Counted from the first letter of the stretch, positions 51,833 to 61,904 are shown. The stretch is 64,000 bases of DNA from Martelella sp. AD-3 (GCF_001578105.1 NZ_CP014275.1:62001-126000); one strand, 5' to 3'. Made by a program: numbers and translations. Notes: generated by a model not told the origin, from the sequence alone.

Positions 51833-53509
51833 ATGACCGACAACCCGCGACACAATGCCCGCGAAATCCACGCCCCGACCGGCACGGAACTCAACGCCAA
51901 GAGCTGGCTCACCGAAGCGCCGCTCCGGATGCTGATGAACAATCTCGATCCCGATGTCGCCGAAAAGCCGCATGAACTGGTCGTTTATGGCGGCATCGGC
52001 CGCGCGGCGCGCACCTGGGGCGATTTCGACAAAATCGTCGAGACGCTGAAGACGCTGGAGGACGACGAGACGCTGCTGGTGCAGTCCGGCAAGCCCGTCG
52101 GCGTGTTCCGCACCCATGCGGATGCGCCGCGCGTGCTGATCGCCAACTCCAACCTCGTGCCGCACTGGGCCAACTGGGACCACTTCCACGAACTCGATAA
52201 GAAGGGCCTGATGATGTACGGCCAGATGACGGCCGGGTCGTGGATCTATATCGGGGCGCAGGGCATCGTGCAGGGCACCTACGAGACCTTCGTGGAGGCC
52301 GGCCGCCAGCATTACAACGGCGATCTTTCGGGCAAGTGGATCCTCACCGGCGGTCTCGGCGGCATGGGCGGCGCGCAGCCGCTTGCCGCCGTCATGGCGG
52401 GCGCCTGCTGCCTTGCCGTCGAATGCGACCCGACCCGCATCGATTTCCGTCTGCGCACCGGCTATGTCGACGAAAAGGCCGAGACGCTGGATGAGGCGCT
52501 TGCCATGATCGACGCCTGGACGAAAGCGGGCGAGGTGAAATCCGTCGGCCTTCTCGGCAACACGGCGGAAATCCTGCCCGAACTGGTGAAGCGCGGCGTC
52601 CGTCCCGACATCGTCACCGACCAGACTTCCGCCCATGACCCGGTCAACGGCTATCTGCCCGCCGGCTGGAGCCTTGGCGAATGGCGCGACAAGGCCGAGC
52701 GCGATCCGAAAGCGGTCGAAAAGGCCGCGCGGGCCTCGATGCGCACCCATGTGGAGGCCATGCTCGCCTTCTGGGACAAGGGCATCCCGACGGTCGATTA
52801 CGGCAACAATATCCGCCAGATGGCCAAGGAAGAGGGCTGCGATCGCGCCTTTGATTTCCCCGGCTTTGTCCCGGCCTATATCCGTCCGCTGTTCTGCAGG
52901 GGCATCGGCCCGTTCCGCTGGGCTGCCCTTTCCGGCGATCCGGAGGACATCTACAAGACCGATCAGAAGGTCAAGGAACTGCTGCCGGACAACACCCACC
53001 TGCACAACTGGCTCGACATGGCGAAGGAGCGTATCCATTTCCAGGGCCTGCCGGCGCGCATCTGCTGGGTCGGGCTTGGCGACCGCCATCGGCTTGGCCT
53101 CGCCTTCAACGAAATGGTGAAGAACGGCGAACTCAAGGCCCCGATCGTGATCGGCCGCGATCATCTCGATTCCGGTTCCGTCGCGTCGCCGAACCGCGAG
53201 ACGGAAGCCATGCAGGACGGCTCGGATGCCGTTTCCGACTGGCCGTTGTTGAACGCCCTGCTCAACACCGCATCGGGCGCCACATGGGTGTCGCTGCATC
53301 ATGGCGGCGGCGTCGGCATGGGATTCTCCCAGCATGCCGGCATGGTGATTTGCTGTGACGGTTCCGATGACGCGGCAAGGCGCATCGGCCGCGTGCTCTG
53401 GAACGACCCGGCCACCGGTGTCATGCGCCATGCGGATGCCGGTTATGACATCGCCATCGAATGCGCGAAGGAAAATGACTTGCGCCTGCCGGGCATTCTG
53501 GGCAATTGA
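51833..53509 (+). CDS. hutU: Urocanate hydratase
   Basis: At 558 residues the protein matches urocanase, which adds water across urocanate using tightly bound NAD+ as electrophile. [18 protein letters not shown] (about residues 170-187) is the NAD-binding glycine cluster and CRGIGPFRW (about 353-361) follows the region that carries the active-site Cys. [26 protein letters not shown] near the end is another signature. It starts with ATG 51833 behind GAGAGGGAACGACA. It completes the five enzymes needed to take histidine to glutamate. Confidence 0.97.
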   Translation: MTDNPRHNAREIHAPTGTELNAKSWLTEAPLRMLMNNLDPDVAEKPHELVVYGGIGRAARTWGDFDKIVETLKTLEDDETLLVQSGKPVGVFRTHADAPRVLIANSNLVPHWANWDHFHELDKKGLMMYGQMTAGSWIYIGAQGIVQGTYETFVEAGRQHYNGDLSGKWILTGGLGGMGGAQPLAAVMAGACCLAVECDPTRIDFRLRTGYVDEKAETLDEALAMIDAWTKAGEVKSVGLLGNTAEILPELVKRGVRPDIVTDQTSAHDPVNGYLPAGWSLGEWRDKAERDPKAVEKAARASMRTHVEAMLAFWDKGIPTVDYGNNIRQMAKEEGCDRAFDFPGFVPAYIRPLFCRGIGPFRWAALSGDPEDIYKTDQKVKELLPDNTHLHNWLDMAKERIHFQGLPARICWVGLGDRHRLGLAFNEMVKNGELKAPIVIGRDHLDSGSVASPNRETEAMQDGSDAVSDWPLLNALLNTASGATWVSLHHGGGVGMGFSQHAGMVICCDGSDDAARRIGRVLWNDPATGVMRHADAGYDIAIECAKENDLRLPGILGN

Positions 53510-53620
53510 CGGGTGAAGGCGACCGGCGTTTCGCAAATCTTTACCCGAACCGGGCATTGGGATGAGCGGCTGCGCTTCTGGTGTGGCCGCTCATCCCCAA
53601 TGGACGTCGGGAAGAATTTC

Positions 53621-54427
53621 ATGCGCTGGTTAGCCGCTATCCTCGTTTCGTTTGCCATCGCAATACCGGCAAGGGCTGCCCTTGCCGAAACGCTCTGCAC
53701 GCTCGTTGCCGAGGCGACGACGGGTGCCGTGCTGGTGGAGGACGGCGATTGCCAGACGCGCGTCACGCCAGCTTCCACCTTCAAGGTGCCACTGGCGGTG
53801 ATGGGCTTTGATGCCGGATTTCTGAAAGACGCCGCGCATCCGGTTCTGGCCTATCACGACGGCGACCCCGACTGGGGCGGAGCGAAATGGCGACGCGATA
53901 CCAATCCGGCGGACTGGCTGCGCTATTCCGTCGTCTGGTATTCCCAGCGGATCACCCATGCGCTCGGCGCCGAGGCGCTGACGGCCTATGCGCAATCCTT
54001 CGGATACGGAAATGCCGATTTTTCCGGCGATGCGGGTTTTGACAACGGGCTTGATCGGGCATGGATATCATCCTCGCTTCAGGTTTCGCCCGTTGAGCAG
54101 GCGCGTTTCCTGCGCGCGCTCGTTCTTGGCGCCTTGCCGGTGCGCGAAGATGCCATGGTCCAAACGCGGGCCATTGTCGAAACCCGGCAGGCCGGCGACT
54201 GGCTGGTGCACGGAAAAACGGGCGCCGCCTATCCTCGCAGGGCGGATCGCAGTTTCGACTATGCGCACGGCTGGGGCTGGTATATGGGGTGGGTTGAAAA
54301 AGGCGACCAATTGCTGGTCTTCGTTCGGCTGACACAGACGCGCGAGCGAATGAAGGGGTCTCCCGGGCTTCGTGCACGCGACGTCTTCCTGTCCGAGTGG
54401 CCTGCGCTCGCCAAGCAGATCCGGTGA
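53621..54427 (+). CDS. Class D (OXA-type) beta-lactamase
   Basis: From ATG 53621 the precursor has 268 residues with a signal peptide (MRWLAAILVSFAIAIPARAALA, 1-22). All class D landmarks are present: STFK (52-55, acylated Ser52 and Lys55), SVVWYSQ with the SxV element, YGN in SFGYGNADFSG, and KTG in LVHGKTGAAYP, then GWGWYMGWVE. It should open beta-lactam rings in the periplasm, though the natural substrate is unknown. GTCGGGAAG gives a ribosome-binding site for the chosen start. It lies in the same direction between hutU (111 bases) and the hut importer, an unexpected place. It could also be a penicillin sensor-like relative. Confidence 0.88.
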   Translation: MRWLAAILVSFAIAIPARAALAETLCTLVAEATTGAVLVEDGDCQTRVTPASTFKVPLAVMGFDAGFLKDAAHPVLAYHDGDPDWGGAKWRRDTNPADWLRYSVVWYSQRITHALGAEALTAYAQSFGYGNADFSGDAGFDNGLDRAWISSSLQVSPVEQARFLRALVLGALPVREDAMVQTRAIVETRQAGDWLVHGKTGAAYPRRADRSFDYAHGWGWYMGWVEKGDQLLVFVRLTQTRERMKGSPGLRARDVFLSEWPALAKQIR

Positions 54428-54479
54428 CATGCGCCAACACGACGTTTTTCAATATGCCGGTCGGCTGGATGCCGCATAT

Positions 54480-54493
54480 TTTGTCTAGACAAA
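54480..54493. promoter_or_regulatory. Second probable HutC operator, ahead of the importer genes
   Basis: TTTGTCTAGACAAA is a perfect 14-base palindrome whose core TGTCTAGACA agrees with the TGTNTANACA pattern of the site at 47993-48010. It lies 80 bases before the binding-protein start, in an AT-rich spacer after the beta-lactamase. It suggests the importer forms a second HutC-controlled transcript. Confidence 0.65.
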
Positions 54494-54573
54494 TTATGCG
54501 GCGCCTGACTAATATGCCCATCGAAATAGCAATCAGCAAAACTGCTCAAAATAAAGCAAAGAGGGGTTCCAAC

Positions 54574-55524
54574 ATGACTTTCAAATGGCTTGCAGCCACT
54601 GCAATCGCCGTTTCAGCTCTCGCTACCGGCGCTCAGGCGCAGGAGACCAAGGTCGCCGTCGGCCTTTCCGGCTGGACCGGTTTCGCGCCGCTGACGCTCG
54701 CCAAGGAAGCCGGTATCTTTGAAAAGAACGGGCTCGATGTCGATCTGGTCAAGATCCCGCAGGCAAGCCGCCATCTGGCGCTCGCCTCCGGCGATATCCA
54801 GTGCGCCGCCACCACGGTTGAGACCTGGATTGTCTGGGCCGCCGCCGGCGTTCCGACCACGCAGATTTTCCAGCTCGACAAGTCCCACGGCGCCGACGGC
54901 ATGGTCGTGCGTTCGGACATTGAATCGATCACGGACCTCAAGGGCAAGACCGTCGCGGCCTCCGCACCGGGCACCTCGCCCTATTTCTACCTCGCCTGGA
55001 TCCTTAAGGAAAACGGCATGACGATGGATGACGTCAGGGTCGTCAATCTCGAGCCCGGCCCGGCCGCCCAGGCCTTCATCGCCGGCCAGAACGACGCGGC
55101 GATGACCTATGAGCCCTATCTTTCGTCTGTCCGCGAAGCGCCCGACGCCGGCAAGATCATCGCCACCACGCTCGATTATCCGGCCGTGATGGACACGTTC
55201 GGCTGCACGCCGGCCTTCCTGGAAGAAAATCCGGAAGCGGCCAAGGCGCTCGCCACCTCCTATTACGAGGCGCTCGACATGATCGCCGAAAGCCCGGAAG
55301 AGGCCTATGGCATCATGGGCGCGGATGTGAACCAGTCGGCAGAACAGTTCGCCGGCTCGGCGCAGTATCTCGAATGGCAGGACCGCGATGCGGCGATCGC
55401 CTTCTTCGGCGGCGAGTTCAACGACTTCTCCGCTGATGCAGCCGAGCTTCTGCTCGATGCCGGCGTGATCCGCGAGATCCCGGACCTGTCAACGCTCGCC
55501 GATCCGTCGTTTATCCAGGAGTAA
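54574..55524 (+). CDS. Periplasmic binding protein of the hut-linked ABC importer
   Basis: The 316-residue precursor has a Sec signal (MTFKWLAATAIAVSALATGAQA, about 1-22) and belongs to the SsuA/TauA/THI5-like binding-protein group for small organic ligands: KVAVGLSGWTGFAPLTLAKEAGIFEKNGLDVDLVKI (about residues 26-61). TTVETWIVWAAAG and VVNLEPGPAAQAFIAGQNDAAMTYEPYL follow the family pattern. With a HutC-type operator upstream and hutC downstream, histidine, urocanate or another imidazole is the likely ligand. It starts behind GAGGGGTTCCAAC. Confidence 0.85.
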   Translation: MTFKWLAATAIAVSALATGAQAQETKVAVGLSGWTGFAPLTLAKEAGIFEKNGLDVDLVKIPQASRHLALASGDIQCAATTVETWIVWAAAGVPTTQIFQLDKSHGADGMVVRSDIESITDLKGKTVAASAPGTSPYFYLAWILKENGMTMDDVRVVNLEPGPAAQAFIAGQNDAAMTYEPYLSSVREAPDAGKIIATTLDYPAVMDTFGCTPAFLEENPEAAKALATSYYEALDMIAESPEEAYGIMGADVNQSAEQFAGSAQYLEWQDRDAAIAFFGGEFNDFSADAAELLLDAGVIREIPDLSTLADPSFIQE

Positions 55525-55540
55525 CACGAAACGCCCCCAT

Positions 55541-55692
55541 TCGATCTCTTCCCTTGAGGGGGTGATGCCCCGACAGGGGCAGAGGGTGGTAAACCCTATC
55601 CGAAGGCACGGAGATTGCGGCTTACAGGGCTTGCGCCCTCTACCCCTCTCTGTCGCTTTCGCGACATCTCCCCCTCAAGGGGGAGATTGGTG
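55541..55692. repeat. Long intergenic inverted repeat, family copy 3
   Basis: The left arm (GATCTCTTCCCTTGAGGGGG, then CCCCGACAGGGGCAGAGGG) is mirrored by the right arm (CCCTCTACCCC, TGTCGCTTTCGCGACATCTC, CCCCTCAAGGGGGAGA). Its GTCGC/GCGAC hairpin and CATCTC-CCCC stem match copy 1 at 38501-38634. Again it lies inside an ABC transporter operon, directly after the binding-protein gene and before the permease gene. Confidence 0.8.
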
Positions 55693-55762
55693 GGAGGTGG
55701 CGGCAAATCCCATCGAGTTCACGACGACCGACCCTAAATTTGCGCCATCCGACGGAGACCCA

Positions 55763-56536
55763 ATGAAACCGCTTGAGCCGATCAGCCCGACGCTGCGCCT
55801 GTCGCTGGGCATCCTGTTTTTCGCGATCTTCTTTGCCGGCTGGTCGTTTGCGACCTTTGGCGGCTTTGTCTCCAAGACCTTTCTCGCAGACCCGATCACC
55901 ATGCTGCAGGATGGCTGGTGGCTCCTGTCGAAGCGCGGCTTTCTGGGCGATATCGGCATCACCGTCTGGCGCGTGGTCGGCGGTTTCGTGCTGGCCTCCG
56001 TCATCGCCGTGCCGCTCGGCATCGCGATGGGGGCCTACAAGCCGATCGAGGCGCTTCTGGAGCCTTTCGTGTCCTTCGCCCGCTATCTGCCGGCCTCCGC
56101 CTTCGTCCCGCTCCTGATCCTCTGGGCCGGCATCGGCGAAATGCAGAAGCTGCTCGTCATCTTCATCGGCGCGGTATTCCAGATCATCCTCATGGTCGCC
56201 GTCTATGTCGCCAATACGCGGCGCGACCTCGTGGAGGCGGCCTATACGCTCGGCGCTTCCCATCACGGCATCGTCCGGCGCGTGCTGCTGCCGGCGTCAG
56301 CGCCTGATATCGCCGAGACGCTGCGCCTCGTGCTCGGCTGGGCCTGGACCTATGTGATCGTCGCCGAGCTGATCGGCGCGTCATCAGGCATCGGCTATAT
56401 GATCATCAATTCGCAGGCGCTGATGGCGACAGGACAGATCATCTTCGGCATCATCGTCATCGGCGTGATCGGCCTGATCTCGGACTTCGCCTTCAAGATG
56501 GTCAATCGCGTTCTGTTCGCCTGGAGGTTCGCATGA
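55763..56536 (+). CDS. ABC importer permease (TauC/SsuC type), hut-linked
   Basis: The 257-residue membrane protein has about six helices (first at about residues 12-33, LSLGILFFAIFFAGWSFATF). The ATPase docking loop is DLVEAAYTLGASHHGIVRRVLLPASAPDI (about 153-181). It is of the single-permease type used by taurine, sulfonate and nitrate importers. The ATG at 55763 follows CGGAGACCCA. The apparent frame back to 55562 runs through the intergenic repeat. Its stop codon overlaps the ATPase start by four bases (ATGA). Confidence 0.88.
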   Translation: MKPLEPISPTLRLSLGILFFAIFFAGWSFATFGGFVSKTFLADPITMLQDGWWLLSKRGFLGDIGITVWRVVGGFVLASVIAVPLGIAMGAYKPIEALLEPFVSFARYLPASAFVPLLILWAGIGEMQKLLVIFIGAVFQIILMVAVYVANTRRDLVEAAYTLGASHHGIVRRVLLPASAPDIAETLRLVLGWAWTYVIVAELIGASSGIGYMIINSQALMATGQIIFGIIVIGVIGLISDFAFKMVNRVLFAWRFA

Positions 56537-57324
56537 GCGCGCCGGAACTTGAAATCAGGGGCGTCTCGCGCGTCTTTCCCGGCCGCAAGGGCGGCGCGCC
56601 CATCGAAGCGCTCGCGCCGACCGATCTGACTCTGGAAAAGAACGACTTCGTCACCATTCTGGGTCCGTCCGGCTGCGGCAAGTCCACGCTCCTGCGCATC
56701 GTCGCCGGGCTTGACAGGCCGACCACCGGCGCGGTTCTGCTCGAGGGCAAGGCGGTCAAGGGCCCCGGGGCCGACCGCGGCATGGTGTTCCAGTCCTATA
56801 CCCTCTTCCCTTGGCTGACCATCCGCGAGAATGTCGGCTTCGGGCTGCGCGAAAAGGGTGTGCGTGACAAGGAACTCAGCGAGATCGTCGATCTTTACCT
56901 CGATCGGGTCGGACTGACGGGCTTTGCCGAACACTGGCCCAAGCAGCTTTCCGGCGGCATGCAGCAGCGCACGGCGATCGCCCGCGCCCTTGCCAACGAT
57001 CCGAAAATCCTGCTCCTCGACGAGCCTTTCGGCGCGCTCGACAACCAGACGCGCGGACTGATGCAGGAATTGCTGCTCGGTATCTGGGAGCGGGAGAAGA
57101 AGACGGTGATCTTCGTCACCCACGATATCGAGGAATCCGTGTTCATGGCGTCCCGCGTCGTCACCATGTCGGCGCGGCCCGGTCGGATTTCGTCGATCAC
57201 CCCGGTCGATTTCCCGCATCCGCGCGACTATCACCTGAAGGCCGATCCCGAATTTGCCCGGCTTCGCATGAAACTGACCGAGGAAATCCGCGCCGAGGTG
57301 GTTGCCGCCGTCAGCCGGGGTTGA
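56533..57324 (+). CDS. ABC importer ATPase (TauB/SsuB type), hut-linked
   Basis: The 263-residue ATPase has Walker [12 protein letters not shown] (about residues 45-55), Q-loop MVFQSYTLFPWLT, signature LSGGMQQRTAIARAL (about 139-153), Walker B ILLLDEPFGALD and switch FVTHDIEESV. It lacks a TOBE domain, as is usual for this subgroup. It powers the importer encoded just before it. hutC follows 10 bases later, so transporter and repressor appear to be one transcript and the repressor would be autoregulated through the operator at 54480-54493. Confidence 0.92.
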   Translation: MSAPELEIRGVSRVFPGRKGGAPIEALAPTDLTLEKNDFVTILGPSGCGKSTLLRIVAGLDRPTTGAVLLEGKAVKGPGADRGMVFQSYTLFPWLTIRENVGFGLREKGVRDKELSEIVDLYLDRVGLTGFAEHWPKQLSGGMQQRTAIARALANDPKILLLDEPFGALDNQTRGLMQELLLGIWEREKKTVIFVTHDIEESVFMASRVVTMSARPGRISSITPVDFPHPRDYHLKADPEFARLRMKLTEEIRAEVVAAVSRG

Positions 57325-57334
57325 GAAGGACGCC

Positions 57335-58096
57335 ATGCCTGACGAGACACCTGCGCGCGCTTCCAGCAAGGAGCCGACCAAGCCTTTGGCGCTTCACGCC
57401 CGCATCCAGCGGGATGTGGAAAACCGGATTGTTTCAGGGGAATGGCCGCCGGGCACGCGCATTCCCTTCGAGCACGAGCTGACCGCCGAATATGGCTGTT
57501 CGCGCATGACCGTGAACAAGGCGCTGTCGGAACTCGTCAAGAAGGGCCTGATCGAGCGTCGCCGCAAGTCCGGCTCCTATGTGCGCCAGCCGGAAGTGCT
57601 TTCCGCCGTTCTCGAAATCCACCAGCTGGAGCGGGAGGTGCGGGCGCTCGGGCTGGCTTACGATTTCCGGCTGATCGAACGCGAAGAACGGATGGCGGAT
57701 GAAGGCGACCGGAAACGGCTCCGCCTTGCTCGGCCGGGCAGGGTGTTGAGCCTGAAGGGGCTGCACACCGCCGGCCGCCGACCATTCTGTCTTGAAGACC
57801 GGCTGGTCAGCCTTGAAGAGGTGCCGCAGGCGCGGGAGACGGATTTCGCGCGTAACCCGCCGGGCACATGGCTGCTGGAACAGGTGCCGTGGAGCGCCGC
57901 CGAACATCGCATTCGCGCCACCGGCGCGGACCGTGATGCGGCCGATATCCTCGACCTTGCCGAGGGCGCGCCCTGCCTCGTCATCGAAAGGCGCACCTGG
58001 AACGCCTCGGGCTCGATCACCCAGGTCTATCTCACCTATCCCGGCGACATGCACACGCTTGTCGCCCAGTTCGCGCCGTCGGCAAGGCCTGGCTGA
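57335..58096 (+). CDS. hutC: Histidine utilisation repressor (GntR/HutC family)
   Basis: The 253-residue regulator has a GntR winged helix (ALHARIQRDVENRIVSGEWPPGTRIPFEHELTAEYGCSRMTVNKALSEL, about residues 18-66) and a UTRA effector domain (about 95-245). The wording SRMTVNKALSELVKKGLIERRRKSGSYV is characteristic of HutC. In other proteobacteria HutC binds hut promoters and is released by urocanate. The gene lies next to the importer, and the window contains two matching palindromes, so self-contained control of the hut locus is likely. The ATG at 57335 follows AGAAGGACGCC. Confidence 0.92.
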   Translation: MPDETPARASSKEPTKPLALHARIQRDVENRIVSGEWPPGTRIPFEHELTAEYGCSRMTVNKALSELVKKGLIERRRKSGSYVRQPEVLSAVLEIHQLEREVRALGLAYDFRLIEREERMADEGDRKRLRLARPGRVLSLKGLHTAGRRPFCLEDRLVSLEEVPQARETDFARNPPGTWLLEQVPWSAAEHRIRATGADRDAADILDLAEGAPCLVIERRTWNASGSITQVYLTYPGDMHTLVAQFAPSARPG

Positions 58097-58105
58097 CGGG
58101 GACCG

Positions 58106-58139
58106 GGCGCAAGGCTGTGCCAAACACAGCGCCTTCGCC
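58106..58139. terminator. Hairpin between convergent hutC and prpB
   Basis: GGCGCAAGGCTGTG and CACAGCGCCTTCGCC are imperfect inverted copies around a CCAAA loop. It fills the 43-base gap between two convergent genes and can stop transcription from either side. Confidence 0.45.
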
Positions 58140-59057
58140 CTATTCCTTGTCCATCGTCGGCAGCACCGTCGCGACGATCGAGGCATCGAGCTTTTCGTAA
58201 GCCGCGAGGTCGATGGTCTCGTAAAGCTCGGCGCGGGTCTGCATGTCTTCGAGCATCCCCTTGGTCGAACCGGTTTCCTTCAGCGTCGAAAACAGTCGCT
58301 CCTGCGCCTTGTTGGCAACCCGCAACGAGGAAACCGGGAAGATCACCATGCGGTAGCCCATCGCCTCGAATTCGGACGCCGTCAAATAGGGCGTGCGGCC
58401 GAACTCGGTCATGTTGGCGAGAAGCGGCACGCCCTCCATGCGGGCGGCAAACTCGCGGAACATGTCGACAGTGGTCAGCGCCTCGGGGAAGATCGCGTCG
58501 GCCCCGGCTTCCATGAAGAGTTTCGCCCGCGCCACCGCGCCGTCGATCCCCTCGCTCGCCGCCGCATCCGTGCGGGCGATGATGTAGAGATTGCGGCGGG
58601 CCTTGGCGGCGGCGGCGATCTTGGCGGCCATGTCATGCGGGTCGGCAAGCTTCTTGTCGTTCAGATGGCCGCATTTCTTCGGCAACAGCTGGTCCTCGAT
58701 ATGGACGCCGGCCGCGCCCGCATCCTCGAAGGTGCGAACCATGTGCATCACGTTCAGCGCCTCGCCATAGCCGGTGTCGCCGTCCACCAGAAGCGGCAAC
58801 CCGCTGGCGCGGGTGATCTGGCGGATGAAGAAGGCAACCTCGTCCACCGTGATCATCCCGAGATCGGGAATACCCATCGAGGCCGTCATCGCCGCGCCGG
58901 AGAGATAGAGCGCGTCAAAGCCGGCCTTCCTCGCCTGAAGGGCTGCCATGCCGTTGTGCACGCCGGGCATGGTGACGATGCCGCCCGCTTCCACCTGGCG
59001 GCGGAGGCGCAGGCCTGCGGGCTCTTGCGGAAGATCGGCGGAAATCAGATAGGGCAT
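58140..59057 (-). CDS. prpB: 2-Methylisocitrate lyase
   Basis: The 305-residue TIM-barrel enzyme of the isocitrate lyase superfamily splits 2-methylisocitrate into succinate and pyruvate, the last step of the methylcitrate cycle. LLVDGDTGYGEALNV (Mg site, about residues 83-97), IEDQLLPKKCGHL (about 117-129, catalytic Cys) and NMTEFGRTP are family motifs. I prefer the ATG at 59055-59057, with AGG upstream and after the prpC stop, to one at 59084 that overlaps prpC. The 3' gene of a prpD-prpC-prpB transcript. Confidence 0.92.
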   Translation of the reverse strand: MPYLISADLPQEPAGLRLRRQVEAGGIVTMPGVHNGMAALQARKAGFDALYLSGAAMTASMGIPDLGMITVDEVAFFIRQITRASGLPLLVDGDTGYGEALNVMHMVRTFEDAGAAGVHIEDQLLPKKCGHLNDKKLADPHDMAAKIAAAAKARRNLYIIARTDAAASEGIDGAVARAKLFMEAGADAIFPEALTTVDMFREFAARMEGVPLLANMTEFGRTPYLTASEFEAMGYRMVIFPVSSLRVANKAQERLFSTLKETGSTKGMLEDMQTRAELYETIDLAAYEKLDASIVATVLPTMDKE

Positions 59058-59070
59058 GGCAATAATCCTG

Positions 59071-60213
59071 TCAGGCTCGCTCATTCATGGGCACGAAGGG
59101 CCGGTTGTCCGGACCGATGTAATTGGCGGCGGGTCGGATGATCTTGCCGTCCTCGCGCTGTTCGATGATGTGGGCCGCCCAGCCGGCCATGCGGGCAATC
59201 ACGAAGAGCGGCGTGAACATCGCCGTCGGCACGCCCATCATGTGATAGGAAACGGCCGAGAACCAGTCGAGATTGGGGAACATGTTGCGCGCATCCGCCA
59301 TGGTGGCTTCGATCCGTTCGGCGATGTCGAACATCTTCATCGATCCGGCTTCTTCAGAGAGCTCCCGGGCAACCTGCTTGATCACCTTGTTGCGCGGATC
59401 GGAAACCGTGTAGACCGGATGGCCGAAGCCGATGATCACCTGTTTTTGCGCCACCCTTTCGCGGATATCGGCATCGGCCTCCTCAGCCGTGTCGTAGCGC
59501 TTCTGGATCTCGAAGGCGAACTCGTTGGCGCCGCCGTGTTTCGGCCCGCGCAACGCCCCGATCGCGCCGCAGACTGCGGAGTAGAAATCCGTGCCGGTGC
59601 CGGTGATCGAGCGGGCGGTGAAGGTCGAGGCGTTGAACTCGTGCTCGGCATAGAGAATGAGCGAGGTGTGCATCGCTCTCACATGGCTTTCGCTCGGCGC
59701 CTTGCCGTGGAGAAGATGCAGGAAGTGCCCGCCGATCGAGGCGTCATCGGTCTCGACATCGATCCGCCGGCCGTTATGGGAAAAGTGATACCAGTAGATG
59801 AGCATCGAGCCGAGCGAGGCCATCAGCCGGTCGGCGATATCGCGCGCGCCCGCCTTGTTGTGGTCGGCGGCCTCCGGCAGCACGCAGCCGAGCACGGAAG
59901 CGCCGGTGCGCATCACATCCATCGGGTGGGTGGCCGCCGGTAAAAGCTCCAGCGCCCCGCGCACGGCGGAGGGCAGGCCGCGAAGAGCGGAAAGCTTGGC
60001 CTTGTAGGCGGTAAGCGTCGCGGCGTCCGGCAGCGCGCCGTAGACCAGAAGGTAGGCGATTTCCTCGAACTCGCAGGTGCCGGCAATATCGAGAATGTCA
60101 TAGCCGCGGTAGTGCAGGTCGTTGCCGCTCTGGCCGACGGAACAAAGGGCGGTATTGCCGGCGACGACGCCGGAAAGCGCCACGGATTTCTTCGGTTTCC
60201 TTGCTTCAGTCAT
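59071..60213 (-). CDS. prpC: 2-Methylcitrate synthase
   Basis: The 380-residue protein is a citrate-synthase-fold enzyme that joins propionyl-CoA and oxaloacetate to give 2-methylcitrate. [32 protein letters not shown] (about residues 9-40) is the start typical of PrpC rather than GltA. The catalytic histidines are within HEFNAST, HGGANE and [13 protein letters not shown], and the Asp in the C-terminal [22 protein letters not shown]. It lies between prpD and prpB with short spacers on both sides. Propionyl-CoA from odd-chain fatty acids or amino acids feeds it. Confidence 0.94.
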   Translation of the reverse strand: MTEARKPKKSVALSGVVAGNTALCSVGQSGNDLHYRGYDILDIAGTCEFEEIAYLLVYGALPDAATLTAYKAKLSALRGLPSAVRGALELLPAATHPMDVMRTGASVLGCVLPEAADHNKAGARDIADRLMASLGSMLIYWYHFSHNGRRIDVETDDASIGGHFLHLLHGKAPSESHVRAMHTSLILYAEHEFNASTFTARSITGTGTDFYSAVCGAIGALRGPKHGGANEFAFEIQKRYDTAEEADADIRERVAQKQVIIGFGHPVYTVSDPRNKVIKQVARELSEEAGSMKMFDIAERIEATMADARNMFPNLDWFSAVSYHMMGVPTAMFTPLFVIARMAGWAAHIIEQREDGKIIRPAANYIGPDNRPFVPMNERA

Positions 60214-60282
60214 GATCTCTCCTCCCGATCATGCGCCGCGCGGCGTCGGCCCTCCTCAAAGGCCGGCGCTGCGGCTCTGTTC

Positions 60283-61794
60283 TCATTTCCAGTCGAAAAT
60301 GCCGGTCCTTGCCGGCGCGCCGAGCTTGTCGGGCGAGACGACGAAATTCAGCCCGAAAAGCTCCTCCGGCGCAAGCGAGGTCAGTCGCTCGACGGTTGCG
60401 AGGAAGCGGTCCTGTTCGCCGGCCGCCACCACGCCGTGGGCCAGCATGCGGAATTTCTTCACATAGTCCGGCCGCGAAAAGGGTCGGTTTCCGAGCGGAT
60501 TGGCATCGGCGACGGCGAGCTGGTCCTCGATGATCCGTCCGTCCTCCATGGTGACGATCACATGGCCGCCGAAAGCCTTCTCAGCCGGGTCGTGGCTGTG
60601 ATAGCGCCGCGTCCATTCCGGGTTCTCGGCCGTGGCGATCTTGTGCCACAGCGCAACGGTCTCCGGGCGTTTGGCGCGCTCGGGCGCATAGGAGCGCTCA
60701 TGGTGCCAGCCGCCGTCTTCCAGCGCCACGGCGAAGATGTACATGATCGAGTGGTCAAGCGTTTCGCGGCTGGCGCTCGGGTCCATCTTCTGCGGATCGT
60801 TGGCGCCTGTGCCGATGACGTAATGGGTGTGGTGGCTGGTTTCGATCAGGATCGACTTCACCTTCGACAGATCGCCGATCGCGGGGCCCATGCGGCGTGC
60901 AAGGTCGATCAGCGCCTGGCTTTGGTATTCGGCCGAATGTTCCTTGGTATAGGTGTCCATGATGGCGCGTTTTGGTTCGCCCTTTTCCGGCAGCGGCACG
61001 GTATATTCTGCGCCGGGGCCGGAAAGCAGATAGGCGATGAAGCCGTCCTCGCCTTCCCAGGCCGGAGACGGCGCGCCTTCGCCGCGCATCACCCGGTCCA
61101 CGGCCTCGACCGCCATCTTGCCGGCAAAGGCCGGCGCATAGGCCTTCCAGCTCGAGATCTCGCCCTTGCGCGACTGGCGCGTCGTGGTCGTCACATGCAG
61201 CGCCTGCTGAACGGCCTGGTAGATCGTCTCCGTATCAAGCCCGAGCGCGGTGCCGATGCCGGCGGCCGCCGACGGTCCCAGATGGGCGATATGGTCGATC
61301 TTGTGCTCATGCAGGCAGATGCCGCGGACGAGATCGACCTGGATTTCGTAACCGGTTGCAATACCGCGCGCGAGCGCCTCGCCGGAAAGCCCGCAATGCT
61401 GGGCGACGGCCAGGATCGGCGGAATATTGTCGCCGGGATGGGAATAGTCGGCCGCAAGAAACGTGTCGTGATAGTCGAGCTCGCGCACGGCGACGCCATT
61501 GGCCCAGGCGGCCCATTCCGGCGAGAAGCGCTTGTCGGCGGCAAGGCCGAAGATGGTCGCGCCGGGCGAAAACGGATGGGCGGTTGCCTGCGCGCGGGCG
61601 CTCACGGCTGGCCTGCGGGCAATGGAGGCGGCGGCCACCGCGGCGTTGTCGATGATCCGGTTGCCGATCATCTCGACCACGTCATCGTCGAGCGCCACGG
61701 GGTCCGTCGCGACCGAGGCGATCTTCCAGGCAAGCTGGTCTTCGCGTTTGAGGTTTTCCGATGATTTGTGGGTGCGCACCTTGTGCTCGAGCAT
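60283..61794 (-). CDS. prpD: 2-Methylcitrate dehydratase
   Basis: The 503-residue MmgE/PrpD-family protein dehydrates 2-methylcitrate to 2-methyl-cis-aconitate. [35 protein letters not shown] (about residues 96-130) is the highly conserved core containing the active-site Asp and His. [24 protein letters not shown] wording appears later. I start at ATG 61792-61794 behind GGGAGGAGACGTC; an upstream frame to 61899 has no ribosome-binding site. It is the first of the prpDCB genes. No acnD, prpE or prpR is present in the window. Confidence 0.94.
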   Translation of the reverse strand: MLEHKVRTHKSSENLKREDQLAWKIASVATDPVALDDDVVEMIGNRIIDNAAVAAASIARRPAVSARAQATAHPFSPGATIFGLAADKRFSPEWAAWANGVAVRELDYHDTFLAADYSHPGDNIPPILAVAQHCGLSGEALARGIATGYEIQVDLVRGICLHEHKIDHIAHLGPSAAAGIGTALGLDTETIYQAVQQALHVTTTTRQSRKGEISSWKAYAPAFAGKMAVEAVDRVMRGEGAPSPAWEGEDGFIAYLLSGPGAEYTVPLPEKGEPKRAIMDTYTKEHSAEYQSQALIDLARRMGPAIGDLSKVKSILIETSHHTHYVIGTGANDPQKMDPSASRETLDHSIMYIFAVALEDGGWHHERSYAPERAKRPETVALWHKIATAENPEWTRRYHSHDPAEKAFGGHVIVTMEDGRIIEDQLAVADANPLGNRPFSRPDYVKKFRMLAHGVVAAGEQDRFLATVERLTSLAPEELFGLNFVVSPDKLGAPARTGIFDWK

Positions 61795-61904
61795 GACGTC
61801 TCCTCCCGCTTCAATGCCAACGCCGTTTTCGTCTGTTTGGCGCCGATTGTCCATCGGCGACAATGCAGCCATTAGTCTTAGGCAATTTGGCGGCTCCACG
61901 CAAA

